NCBI GenBank assembly: GCA_963676905.2
Contig: CAXXVE010000001.1
Location: 2,976,001 to 3,040,000, forward strand
Reading direction: 5' to 3'
Origin: Oceanispirochaeta sp963676905
GTDB taxonomy: Bacteria; Spirochaetota; Spirochaetia; DSM-2461
DNA: 64,000 nucleotides
Of the stretch, positions 17,427-26,345 are shown piece by piece. A program made the translations under genes and the position numbers. Numbering within the stretch: position 1 is the stretch's first letter; each line of letters begins with the position of its first letter. The notes under the pieces were generated by a model, which worked only from the letters and a program-made list of their open reading frames with translations, made no database searches and was not told the origin of the DNA.

Positions 17427-18269
17427 TTACACTTCTTCGCCGACCATCATGTAGATGTAGTCAGTCAGTTCAACTTTTCCGCCAACGGCTTTGGCAACTT
17501 CTGCACACGCCTGGGCACAGGACAGTTTGTCGTTTTTAACAAATGCCTGGTCTACAAAGCAGACCTGAGCCAGGTGCTTGTTCAGCTTACCCTTGATAAT
17601 GCCTTCGATAACTTTCTCGGGCTTATCCATTCCTTCAGCCTGAGCCTTGAAGATTCCTTCCTGCTCAGCGAGGTATGCCGCGTCAACTTTGCCGCGGTTG
17701 AGGTATGTGGGGTTGAAGGCAGCCGCGTGGAGGGCGAGGTCTGTAGCCAGAGCCTTGACTTCGTCCTTGGCAGCGGTCTCAGCGCTGTCGCAGCTGAGTT
17801 TTACCATAACACCGATCTGTCCGCCGTTGTGGAGGTAATCTACAACGCAGTCAGTGTCAGCAACGTCCATAAGAGCAATTCTCTTTACTCCCATGTTCTC
17901 TTTCAGTACGGAAATAGCCTCTTTTACAAGATTTTCTACTTCACCGTTTACTTCAGATACCTTGTTCTCTGCACAGAAAGCGGCAATCTTGCTTCCTGAC
18001 TCACCGAAAACGGCGTTCTTGGCAACAAAGTCGGTTTCGCAGTTCAGCTCGATAGCTGCTGCTGTACCGGCGCTTACGGCTGTAAATACAGCACCCGCAC
18101 CAGTCGCTCTACCGGCTCTCTTGTCCGCGCTTGCAAGACCCTTTTCTTTAAGGATTCTTTCAGCTGCGGCAAAGTCTCCGTCTGCTTCAATAAGTGCATT
18201 TTTACAATCAAGCATTCCTGCCAGAGTTTTGTCTCTCAGTTTTTTTACATCAGCTGGTGATACTGCCAC
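17427..18269 (-). CDS. tsf: Elongation factor Ts
   Basis: 280 residues: the N-terminal UBA-like domain (ADVKKLRDKTLAGMLDCKNAL), the core with NCETDFVAKNAVF and a VALHAAA-like segment (LALHAAAFNPTYL). It exchanges GDP for GTP on EF-Tu. It follows rpsB after 12 bases, the near-universal bacterial order. Confidence 0.97.
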   Translation of the reverse strand: MAVSPADVKKLRDKTLAGMLDCKNALIEADGDFAAAERILKEKGLASADKRAGRATGAGAVFTAVSAGTAAAIELNCETDFVAKNAVFGESGSKIAAFCAENKVSEVNGEVENLVKEAISVLKENMGVKRIALMDVADTDCVVDYLHNGGQIGVMVKLSCDSAETAAKDEVKALATDLALHAAAFNPTYLNRGKVDAAYLAEQEGIFKAQAEGMDKPEKVIEGIIKGKLNKHLAQVCFVDQAFVKNDKLSCAQACAEVAKAVGGKVELTDYIYMMVGEEV

Positions 18270-18281
18270 AATAATCTCCTC

Positions 18282-19088
18282 TTATTCAGTTTCGTAAACA
18301 ACGTCGCTGTCGCCAGCTGCGGCTGTTTCTTCAGTTGCTTCTTCAGATGCTTCTTCAGCGGGGGCTTCATCTTCATCCTGAAGGCTTTCGATTACTTCCA
18401 GTCCGATTTCGTTGTCAGCTTCAACAACGGCGTTGGCAATGATCTGTGTGAACAGGCTGATAGCTCTGATCGCATCGTCGTTACCGGGGATAGGAAAGTC
18501 GATTCCTTCGGGGTTACAGTTTGTATCTACAACCGCGATGATGGGTATGCCCATTCTTTTAGCTTCGGCAACAGCAATTGCTTCTGTTTTGGTGTCAATG
18601 ATGAACATTACTCCGGGGAGTTCTGTCATGTTTTTGATACCGCCGAGGTTCTTTTCGAGTCTGCCCTTTTCTTTCAGAAGCTTGGAAACTTCTTTCTTGG
18701 TGAGCTGTTCGAAAGTCCCGTCAACTTCCATCTTCTCAATTCTCTTGAGCTGGTGGAGGGATTTTTTGATTGTTGTGAAGTTGGTCAGCATACCACCGAG
18801 CCATCTGTTGTTAACATAGAACATGTCACAGCGTTCGGCTTCTCTTGCGATGGCGGCCTGAGCCTGTTTTTTGGTACCTACGAAGAGAACAGACTTTCCG
18901 TCAAGTACGTTCTTTCTTACTACGTCGTAAGCCTCGCGGATAGCGACGATAGTCTTCTGAAGGTCGATGATATGAATTCCATTTCTCTGTGAGAAGATGA
19001 ACTTCTTCATTCTGGGGTCCCAGCGTTTGGTCTGGTGACCGAAGTGTACACCTGATTCGAGCAGGTTTTTCATTGTTACTACAGCCAT
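18282..19088 (-). CDS. rpsB: 30S ribosomal protein uS2 with acidic tail
   Basis: Canonical uS2: MKNLLESGVHFGHQTKRWDP, FVGTKKQAQ, NNRWLGGMLTNF, and the PIPGNDDAIRAI segment. After about residue 230 the chain continues with an acidic Ala/Glu-rich tail of about 35 residues, similar in composition to the tail of bL9 in this window. The SD AGGAG lies just before the start. A short perfect hairpin is in the leader. Confidence 0.97.
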   Translation of the reverse strand: MAVVTMKNLLESGVHFGHQTKRWDPRMKKFIFSQRNGIHIIDLQKTIVAIREAYDVVRKNVLDGKSVLFVGTKKQAQAAIAREAERCDMFYVNNRWLGGMLTNFTTIKKSLHQLKRIEKMEVDGTFEQLTKKEVSKLLKEKGRLEKNLGGIKNMTELPGVMFIIDTKTEAIAVAEAKRMGIPIIAVVDTNCNPEGIDFPIPGNDDAIRAISLFTQIIANAVVEADNEIGLEVIESLQDEDEAPAEEASEEATEETAAAGDSDVVYETE

Positions 19089-19101
19089 GTAGTCTCCTAT
19101 T

Positions 19102-19122
19102 CCGCTTTCTCGTTTAAAGCGG
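19102..19122 (-). promoter_or_regulatory. Hairpin in the rpsB leader
   Basis: CCGCTTT and AAAGCGG form a perfect 7-bp stem with a 7-base loop, ending only a few bases before the SD of rpsB. uS2 operons are often autoregulated through leader structures; the role here is inferred. Confidence 0.4.
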
Positions 19123-19213
19123 TCCTTCGCTTGATCTCAGTTGTCAGCTTTGTCCTGCTGAATTTCAGAGTAAAACCCTGAGTCAGAAGGATATAAGTGC
19201 AACCGGAAAATTA

Positions 19214-19798
19214 TTAGCTGAAAATCAGCCTGCTTAAGATGCCATATATACGGTTTATTGGCAAGCCCATGACATTGTAAAACGTGCCATTGAGGGAAGA
19301 TATATACTTTCCTCCCTGCTCCTGAATGCGGTAGGCTCCGGCCACTCCCATCCATTCACCGGTGGTCAGGTAATCCTCAATCTCATCATCCGACATGGGA
19401 CTGAAGGTCACATCGGTTGTCTCGCTACCGCTTATAATCTCACCGGTCTGAAGGGGACAGATAGAAAAAGCTGTTATCACCTGATGGGTCCTCCCCTGAA
19501 GGCGGCGCAGAATCAATGCCGCTTCCTTCCGGTCTGCAGGTTTGCCTATTTTTTCATCGTCCAGGGCAATCAGGGTATCCGCCGTCAAAACAACTGCATC
19601 CGCAGGCAGGGTGTCTTTGTTTTCAAGGCATCCGTTCATCTTCAAAAGGGAGAGCTTTTCGGCAAGAAGGTGAGCCGGCATGGACTGGTCAAGGTGCTCT
19701 TCCACATCCACAGGGACAACGGCGCACTCCATTCCCATCTGGAGAATCAGTTCTTTTCTGCGGGGGGAGGCAGAGGCTAAATAAATCTTTTTTATCAT
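19214..19798 (-). CDS. maf: Maf-like nucleoside triphosphate pyrophosphatase
   Basis: The N-terminal LASASPRRKELILQMG is the Maf signature and the DTLIALDDEKIGKP segment carries the conserved acidic residues. These enzymes hydrolyse non-canonical or excess dTTP/UTP-type nucleotides. 194 residues is normal. It lies 125 bases upstream of rpsB on the same strand. Confidence 0.93.
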   Translation of the reverse strand: MIKKIYLASASPRRKELILQMGMECAVVPVDVEEHLDQSMPAHLLAEKLSLLKMNGCLENKDTLPADAVVLTADTLIALDDEKIGKPADRKEAALILRRLQGRTHQVITAFSICPLQTGEIISGSETTDVTFSPMSDDEIEDYLTTGEWMGVAGAYRIQEQGGKYISSLNGTFYNVMGLPINRIYGILSRLIFS

Positions 19799-19929
19799 AA
19801 ATCTTCTCTTAATTTCTGTATCAGAAATTTGAAACCATTCAGTTTTTCTATATAATCAACATGGATGGTTCTTTTATCAGCGTCACTTTAAAAGAGTGAG
19901 CTTTTCAATTAAAAATACAAGAAGGAATT

Positions 19930-21699
19930 ATGGCAGAAAAGAACAGTATCAGCAATTCCGGGAGCAAAATTGCCCATCTGATGCATCTGATTATCATCCT
20001 GGTGGCGGTCTCTCTGGTTCTTATGATATCTACTAGAATTGCAATCACATCTCTGGAACGGGTCTCTTCCAGGCTCTTTCAGACTATCAATACCATTGCC
20101 CTGGCTGTGCAGGTTGAGGAGGACTCTCCCACTGAGTCTCTTCTGAACGCCTATGATGAGTACACCGGTCTGAGAAATGAACTCCTCGATGACCTGCTCA
20201 CCCCGGGAAGGCACCTCGTGGCCCTTCGGCAGCTGCTTCCACCCGATTTCTCCGGGGTTGAAGAGAGGCTCCTTTACAGAGATGAAGTCGTCTCCTACGC
20301 CTCATATATCCGGGATCAGAGCTACAGAGCGATGAATGTTCTCTTTTACATAAGCTACACCCTTCAGGGAATCATGTTTCTTATGGTTCTGGCCATGTAC
20401 GCCCTGTTCCGGATCTTCCGCAGTTCAGTGGACCAATCACTCGAAGTGATGCTCCATGGTGTTGATATTATCAACACACGGTTGAACTATGAAAAAGCCG
20501 AGTTCTACTCTCTTTCGGAAGATGCTCCGCAGGAGGTAAAGAAACTCGGAGAGACAATCAGTAAAATTAACAGGGATATTGTACTCGATCAGTATATTGA
20601 CAATATTGAAAGTTACGGTGGAATCCAGGACATACTTGAAAACCTGGCCCCCGTGATTTACCGAATCCTTCCCTTTGACAGAATTGCCCTTGCCGTAAAC
20701 GATCAGGCCGGACGGGTTACGGCGGAATCGGCTTTCACAAAGTACAAGAAAATATATCTTGAACCGGGGCATTCTGAGTTTCTGACGCAGTCCTCTCTGC
20801 CCAGACTCCTTGAGAGTGGAGAAGGGCGTATCATTAACGACCTTCCCTTCTACGCATCCGGAAGAACTGTATCCGAATCCACACGGCTTGTATTGAGAGA
20901 GGGGATACAGAGCAGTGTTACAGTGCCTCTTATGCAGGGAAACCGCTGCATGGGCTTTCTATTTTTCTCCAGTGTTGAAAAGAATGTATATGAGCCAATC
21001 CATATCAAAATAGCCCAGAGGATAGCCAACAGGCTGAAATCCAGGCTCTATCATGAGTATATGTCCCAGGAACTGATTGCTGAAACCGCCAATGCCATGG
21101 TGGGGCTTATGGATGAAAAGGACAATGAAACTTCGGAGCATCTTTCAAGGATGTCCCGGTATGCCTATATTATTGCCCGCAAGCTATCAAAAAAAGACTA
21201 CTCCATAAGTCCGGGGTTTCCCAGGGAGCTTCTCTGGTTTGCCCCTCTTCATGATATAGGAAAAATTTCAGTCCCTGACAATATACTTCTCAAACCCGGT
21301 GCTCTGACTCCCGAAGAGTACAGTGATATGCAGAAGCATGTGGATACAGGGTTGAAGATTGTAGAGGCTATGAACCGGAGAATGGTGAATATTCTGAATC
21401 AGTCAGTTCTTCAAACCGCAGAAGATATTATTCGCGGGCACCATGAGAAGTATGACGGTTCGGGTTATCCTGCGGGGCTCAAGGGGCGGAATATTCCCCT
21501 TGCCGGACGGATCGTCGCTATCGCCGATGTATTTGACGCCCTGACTTCAAAGAGGCCCTACAAAGAGGCCTTCAGTACGGAAAAGGCTCTGGGGATGATG
21601 CAGAACGATATGGCCGGCTCCTTTGACCCCTATCTCTTCGGGATCTTTCTGGAGTCCCTTGATGAGATCAAAGAGATAATGGAAACCTTCAGGGAGTAG
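19930..21699 (+). CDS. HD-GYP cyclic-di-GMP phosphodiesterase with GAF-like domain
   Basis: 589 residues. Two membrane segments (about 14-37 and 139-160) enclose a short periplasmic domain; a GAF-like domain spans about 225-375; the C-terminus is HD-GYP with LHDIGKISVPDNILLKPG and HHEKYDGSGYPAGLKG plus the IADVFDALTSKRPYK segment. The HD and GYP motifs are intact, so degradation of cyclic-di-GMP is expected, controlled by the sensory domains. A single-gene unit on the plus strand, the last core gene before the accessory island. Confidence 0.92.
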   Translation: MAEKNSISNSGSKIAHLMHLIIILVAVSLVLMISTRIAITSLERVSSRLFQTINTIALAVQVEEDSPTESLLNAYDEYTGLRNELLDDLLTPGRHLVALRQLLPPDFSGVEERLLYRDEVVSYASYIRDQSYRAMNVLFYISYTLQGIMFLMVLAMYALFRIFRSSVDQSLEVMLHGVDIINTRLNYEKAEFYSLSEDAPQEVKKLGETISKINRDIVLDQYIDNIESYGGIQDILENLAPVIYRILPFDRIALAVNDQAGRVTAESAFTKYKKIYLEPGHSEFLTQSSLPRLLESGEGRIINDLPFYASGRTVSESTRLVLREGIQSSVTVPLMQGNRCMGFLFFSSVEKNVYEPIHIKIAQRIANRLKSRLYHEYMSQELIAETANAMVGLMDEKDNETSEHLSRMSRYAYIIARKLSKKDYSISPGFPRELLWFAPLHDIGKISVPDNILLKPGALTPEEYSDMQKHVDTGLKIVEAMNRRMVNILNQSVLQTAEDIIRGHHEKYDGSGYPAGLKGRNIPLAGRIVAIADVFDALTSKRPYKEAFSTEKALGMMQNDMAGSFDPYLFGIFLESLDEIKEIMETFRE

Positions 21700-21731
21700 C
21701 TGTTTCGTGAAATCCTTTTTTTTATTACGCA

Positions 21732-21797
21732 TCCTGCCTTGAGGCAGGAACGGGCTATTCCGGGCTCCGCTATCGCTTCGGCCCGCTAATAGCGGGC
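21732..21797. repeat. GC-rich patch of nested inverted repeats at island edge
   Basis: TCCTGCC/GGCAGGA (21732-21749) with a 4-base loop, CGGGC...GCCCG pairing across 21761-21785, and GCCCGCT/AGCGGGC (21781-21797) with a 3-base loop. No T-run follows, so this is not an ordinary terminator. It marks the switch from core DNA to the AT-rich island. It resembles a palindromic repeat or an integron-type recombination site in general form; identity unproven. Confidence 0.5.
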
Positions 21798-21877
21798 TGC
21801 TTCGCACCCTGCGTATCCCTTGCGCATGTTTTTCCATGCCGCCGTAACAGGCTATGGGAGTATGAGTGTTATAAATG

Positions 21878-22261
21878 CTAATCTGGTTTTACGGGGATTA
21901 AATTTGTAAAATATGCTTTCAGTTTCTCTTTATCTTCTTCTTTTAAAACATAAAGCATCACATGAAATATCTTGTTATCAGAAAAAACATTTATATATTT
22001 CTTTGATATTTCAATGCTTGTAATTTCATTTATTTTTATAGTTTCGATTAGTCTGAAATTAATTCTTAATTGTATTTCATTCTCTGTGATGGCTATGTAG
22101 TCATCCATCAATTGTTTAGATAGAAAAATTAAAGCTAATCCAAGAGCAAAATATCCAAAAATCCTACCAGTATAAAGCAATGTGAAGACTTCACATAAAA
22201 TGATGAAAACTCCAGCTCCAATACCAGTAAAAGGAATTATTTTTTTTAGTTTAATATGCAT
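21878..22261 (-). CDS. Small two-helix membrane protein
   Basis: 127 residues: two adjacent membrane helices (about residues 8-29 and 33-50) followed by a beta-rich cytoplasmic part, the layout of small bacterial PH-like membrane proteins; family call tentative. Strongly AT-rich, unlike the HD-GYP gene upstream, and on the strand of the adjacent toxin cassette. It lies 197 bases beyond the ankyrin lipoprotein gene and could be a second immunity-type protein. Confidence 0.6.
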   Translation of the reverse strand: MHIKLKKIIPFTGIGAGVFIILCEVFTLLYTGRIFGYFALGLALIFLSKQLMDDYIAITENEIQLRINFRLIETIKINEITSIEISKKYINVFSDNKIFHVMLYVLKEEDKEKLKAYFTNLIPVKPD

Positions 22262-22458
22262 TTTTAGTACCTTTTTTATTCATTTGTTTATTAGATTTCA
22301 GAATTTATCTTTGTAATCTGAATCTTTAATTATAAAAATCGATCATCTATTCTGAAAATTAGATTTAGTAAAAATGTTAATCCTCTTCTTTAATGTGTAG
22401 GATGTTTTGAGAAATAACGTGTAAAAATGAATGCTCATTTCATAATCATAGAATAGGA

Positions 22459-23418
22459 TTATTTTCCTTTTAATAAATCTATTATTTCTTGAGAGTAACC
22501 CCTTTTTATTGCATAATTTAGGGGAGTGTCTCCATCATTTGTCTCATAATTTCTATCTGCACCCATCTTAATTGCATATTTTAGTGTTTCAATAAGATCA
22601 TTATCTCTAAAATCTGAACTTGACAATAATAAACCGAACACACAACCAAATCCATCAGAATCTTTTTCATTAATATCGATTCCATACTTGAGTAATAAAT
22701 CTATTACTTCTTTAGATTTTATTCTGGCTATAGGTTGGATTATTCCTTCTACATCTAATTCTGTTTCAGCTCCTGCTTTTAGTAATAACTCAATTACTTC
22801 AATTCTGTTATAATCAATTGCAACAGCTAATGGGGTAACTCCATTATAATTCTTTATATTGACATCAGCTCCAGCTTCAATCATCAACCTTACAACTTCT
22901 GTATATCCATATTGAGCTGCATCATATAGAGGAGGATGTGGATCATTATATAAATTAAAGTCCAACCCTTTACCTATTATATATTTTAAAGCATTAATAT
23001 TTTCATTGTAAAAGTTAATATTTGACGCAATTGGAATTGATGTTGGTGATGTATTTATATCTAATCCCATACCAATGAATAAATCACATAATTTGAGATC
23101 CATATTAAACAAAGATGTTGTAAAAGAATTAAATATTGGTATATTAAGTCTTTTCTCTTGAGATTTTAATACTAGATACTCTATTATTTTTTCATCAGTA
23201 TTACCTCTATTCACTGCATAGTAGAGAATAGTATCATAGATACTGTTATCCTTTTCATCAATTTGCATCTCAATGACATCGGGATACATTTCAACTATCT
23301 TTTTCACCTGTCTAATACTGTTTCTGTCTATAGCTTTAAATATATTCTCTTTTTTAGGAATGCAGGATATTAAAAGAAATAAACCTGTTGATATTAGAAA
23401 TATTTTTTTTAAAGTCAT
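22459..23418 (-). CDS. Ankyrin-repeat lipoprotein, immunity candidate
   Basis: Signal peptide MTLKKIFLISTGLFLLISC with a lipobox (LISC, Cys19), so the product is anchored in the envelope. The rest contains ankyrin-like units, clearest around DAAQYGYTEVVRLMIEAGAD, GVTPLAVAIDYNRIEVIELL and a last unit near the C-terminus. The ATG at 23418 (GAAGGA 6 bases upstream) is preferred to one 21 bases earlier. It begins 15 bases after the stop of the 970-aa toxin candidate. Envelope ankyrin proteins commonly neutralise toxins encoded beside them, so an immunity role is the leading inference. AT-rich. Confidence 0.75.
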   Translation of the reverse strand: MTLKKIFLISTGLFLLISCIPKKENIFKAIDRNSIRQVKKIVEMYPDVIEMQIDEKDNSIYDTILYYAVNRGNTDEKIIEYLVLKSQEKRLNIPIFNSFTTSLFNMDLKLCDLFIGMGLDINTSPTSIPIASNINFYNENINALKYIIGKGLDFNLYNDPHPPLYDAAQYGYTEVVRLMIEAGADVNIKNYNGVTPLAVAIDYNRIEVIELLLKAGAETELDVEGIIQPIARIKSKEVIDLLLKYGIDINEKDSDGFGCVFGLLLSSSDFRDNDLIETLKYAIKMGADRNYETNDGDTPLNYAIKRGYSQEIIDLLKGK

Positions 23419-23432
23419 TATCTTCCTTCTGT

Positions 23433-26345
23433 TTAGCAATTGGTAGTTTCTGTCTTATCTATAGACTCGGCATTGGTTATTTTTCCACCGGGATACAGTT
23501 TTATAACTATTTGTATTTTGTAATCAGCATGGTTATCCTGCTGGTATAGTTCTTCCAGCTTTGAAAAATAATCGATAGACGATTCCTCAACATATCCAAA
23601 AAATCTGTTTTTTCTAGAATTGGTAGCGGGGTTATCTCCATACATAATCCTGTCTAGTCCCTTTTTAATAGTATTCTTTCGGGAGTTTTTATTTGAGGCG
23701 ACAATACATGTTAGGGAAGATAACCCCTCGTTATCCTCAAGTACACTACTGTCCTTTACGGGAGCAGCTGGAAGATTATACAGAATATTCTTTCCCCCCT
23801 CCAATGTCATGTTATAGGTTGTTTCGGGGACAACTTGATCATTTTGTGTAATAGATAACTCTGCTTCTATAATGCTGTCTCGCTGTAATAAGCCGGTTTT
23901 AATAGTAAAATAAATTAAACCTACAGGTTCGCATCCTGGTAATAATCGACCAAGGACTCCATCGGGCCAGAAATGGTAATAATCTAATTTGCTAATAGTG
24001 TAACTGTAAACAACATTGTTTAAAGCCTCAATCTGAATATCAATATTCCCTACATGACGTGGCAAATATTGTTGATTCCTTTTTCGTAGAGACCAATCAT
24101 GTAATGGTATTAAGGACCAGGATGTCGTTTTTGTACTTTCATTAGGATATTCAGTACCCCAGAAGCAGTTTTTCAGCAATAGTTCTATCGGAGCATCATC
24201 TAAAAATATGGAGATCAGCCCGGCAACCGCGGCAATAATACCCCCAACTACGGCAACTACAGCTGCAGCGGAGACCCAGGCCGGAGCAGTTGCCGCCAGA
24301 CCTATTATTATACCTACCAGAGAAATAACCGAACCTCCCGCGCTTATACCCAGAAAAACCGCACTGTCAGTATCCCCCTCCTGACTTTCCTTATATGAGG
24401 ATATTCCTGAGTTTACAGCACTGATAGCAGCTCCAGCCCCACCGAGAACCTTGGTTCCTGTCTTGGATACATTGCCAAGTATCTTATACAAATCCATACA
24501 GAAACCGGAGACCACAAGCATGTCTTGGATGTTGTGTTCATCTTTACCGCATATCGCGACAATTTGAAGGGCTCCCAGTCCTATATTGATTTTATCCATT
24601 ACACTATTGAATTTCCCTATACTTCTAATTAAATCCTTGTTTTGTTTTAAATCAGATGTAATTTTAAATTCTTCCAGCTTAGTATAGGCCGCAGATATTT
24701 GAGTCTTGCCGCTCCGTGCAAAGAGGCTGACACTTTGAGTTCTACGAAAAACCGAAGTGACAGTTCCCGTAGAACTCGAAGCTGTATTGGGAACAAGTTG
24801 AACTTTTCTGGCAGAAAAAACAGTATTATTGACAGTTCTATAAGTATCCTTAAAAATATCAGCAACTTCTCGTGTCTTATCCTTTATTTCAATCATTTTA
24901 TACGTATAAGTCATTATATGTATGGAAAAACTGCCCATTAAGGTGGCCAAACCTTTTGTTGCTGTTCTTGTAGTTTTGAAAATTCCTTTTAATACTTTTT
25001 TTGTGTCCAGCTGCGTACCGGGATCATCTTCCAGCATATCAAAATACTCAGGATATGTTTCTGAGTTATGCAAATTCTCATTGTAATAACTAATTATAAA
25101 GTTCCTAAGGAAATTCTGGCCGGCTTGTGTTTCATCCAACTTTTCAAAGATTATTCCCTTAAAGGCTTCAAAAATATCACCGGCTTCCTTTTTGTTAAAA
25201 TAATCACCACTGAAAATCATTCCTTTAATCGAATCAATTGAATCTTCGCCATCAAGATTTATCTGTGCTCTTCTAGCGTCCCCTCCAGAAAAAGAACCGT
25301 ATAATAAATTTGATAAAGAATAGGCAAATCCGGGAAGCTGTATCCAGTCAATTATATATTTTGCAATAATTTCAGCTTGTTCTTGCAGATACTTCAATCT
25401 AAGATCAAGATCGAACCGCCATCTTAAGTATGTCAAATCAGCTGTATATCGAAAATGTTTTTCTGCGTCATAGGGCTCAATCATATTTCCGTTGCGATCT
25501 CTCCATTGTAGTGTCCATGTATCTTCAATACCTGTGACAACACCAAACGTCCGATTATTTAATTCATTGTTAATTTCTGTTTCATCACTGTTATATTCTT
25601 TGATCCTATCAGTCAGATTACCATCCCTCACAATAGCGTTGTGGATCATTTCACTGAAAAGTCTTATTTTTTGGCTAGCTTCATCCTGAGGATTAACAAA
25701 GTTATATAAATCTTCAAGTTTTACAACCAGGGTATTGTATAGTTTTGTTACATAACCCAGATAGTCTGGGATTAAAACTTTTAGTACATTATTTTCATAG
25801 CATACTCCACTCCCTAAATGCATTTGGAAATCACTCGCTGCAAATGTAGGCAGTATTTTCCCTACTTCAAACAAGCTTTTACTTTTAATAAATTCAAGAA
25901 TACGATCTATTCGGGGGTATGATAGTCTAAATGGAGATGTCCATAGGTAGTATTGATAAGTTCTTCCTTCATCGATAATTGGGATAGCTATCTGATCATT
26001 TTTGTGGCTTGTAGATTTTCGGTCATCCGATTCATCAAAGTATTCATACTCGCCGCTATCATTGGCATAGAACTCGGTATATAGAGTCGCGAAGTTCTCA
26101 TACTTCCTGAATATATAAACATATTTGTTCTTTGCCTTAACCAGACTGTTTCTGGAAATTATATCCCAATCAGGAGCAGTCTGAAAAATTGGGTTCTGGA
26201 AACTATATTGCCCTGTTTTAAATGATTTTATGATTTCTGCTAAATTTTCATATTCATCCAATTCATAGATTTCAACATATCCAATTCTATCTTTAATTCT
26301 TCCTGATTGCCGGTTAATAGTTGCTCTTGCTGTTTCAGCCATCAT
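23433..26345 (-). CDS. Large VasX-like pore-forming effector candidate
   Basis: 970 residues, no signal peptide. The N-terminal 150 residues show alternating RIGYVEIYELDEYENL/YVYIFRKYENFATLY beta patterns like the N-terminal region of VasX-type effectors. A long hydrophobic stretch at about residues 660-715 could span a membrane, and directly after it comes DDAPIELLLKNCFWG, which resembles the motif following the hydrophobic part in those toxins. It overlaps the spike gene by 4 bases and is followed by a lipoprotein. This is the arrangement of a spike-delivered effector with immunity. AT-rich. Family assignment is from memory of motifs; moderate confidence. Confidence 0.6.
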   Translation of the reverse strand: MMAETARATINRQSGRIKDRIGYVEIYELDEYENLAEIIKSFKTGQYSFQNPIFQTAPDWDIISRNSLVKAKNKYVYIFRKYENFATLYTEFYANDSGEYEYFDESDDRKSTSHKNDQIAIPIIDEGRTYQYYLWTSPFRLSYPRIDRILEFIKSKSLFEVGKILPTFAASDFQMHLGSGVCYENNVLKVLIPDYLGYVTKLYNTLVVKLEDLYNFVNPQDEASQKIRLFSEMIHNAIVRDGNLTDRIKEYNSDETEINNELNNRTFGVVTGIEDTWTLQWRDRNGNMIEPYDAEKHFRYTADLTYLRWRFDLDLRLKYLQEQAEIIAKYIIDWIQLPGFAYSLSNLLYGSFSGGDARRAQINLDGEDSIDSIKGMIFSGDYFNKKEAGDIFEAFKGIIFEKLDETQAGQNFLRNFIISYYNENLHNSETYPEYFDMLEDDPGTQLDTKKVLKGIFKTTRTATKGLATLMGSFSIHIMTYTYKMIEIKDKTREVADIFKDTYRTVNNTVFSARKVQLVPNTASSSTGTVTSVFRRTQSVSLFARSGKTQISAAYTKLEEFKITSDLKQNKDLIRSIGKFNSVMDKINIGLGALQIVAICGKDEHNIQDMLVVSGFCMDLYKILGNVSKTGTKVLGGAGAAISAVNSGISSYKESQEGDTDSAVFLGISAGGSVISLVGIIIGLAATAPAWVSAAAVVAVVGGIIAAVAGLISIFLDDAPIELLLKNCFWGTEYPNESTKTTSWSLIPLHDWSLRKRNQQYLPRHVGNIDIQIEALNNVVYSYTISKLDYYHFWPDGVLGRLLPGCEPVGLIYFTIKTGLLQRDSIIEAELSITQNDQVVPETTYNMTLEGGKNILYNLPAAPVKDSSVLEDNEGLSSLTCIVASNKNSRKNTIKKGLDRIMYGDNPATNSRKNRFFGYVEESSIDYFSKLEELYQQDNHADYKIQIVIKLYPGGKITNAESIDKTETTNC

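Noticed and set aside
21732..21797. Ordinary terminator of the HD-GYP gene
   Set aside because: Hairpins are strong but no T-run follows on either strand.
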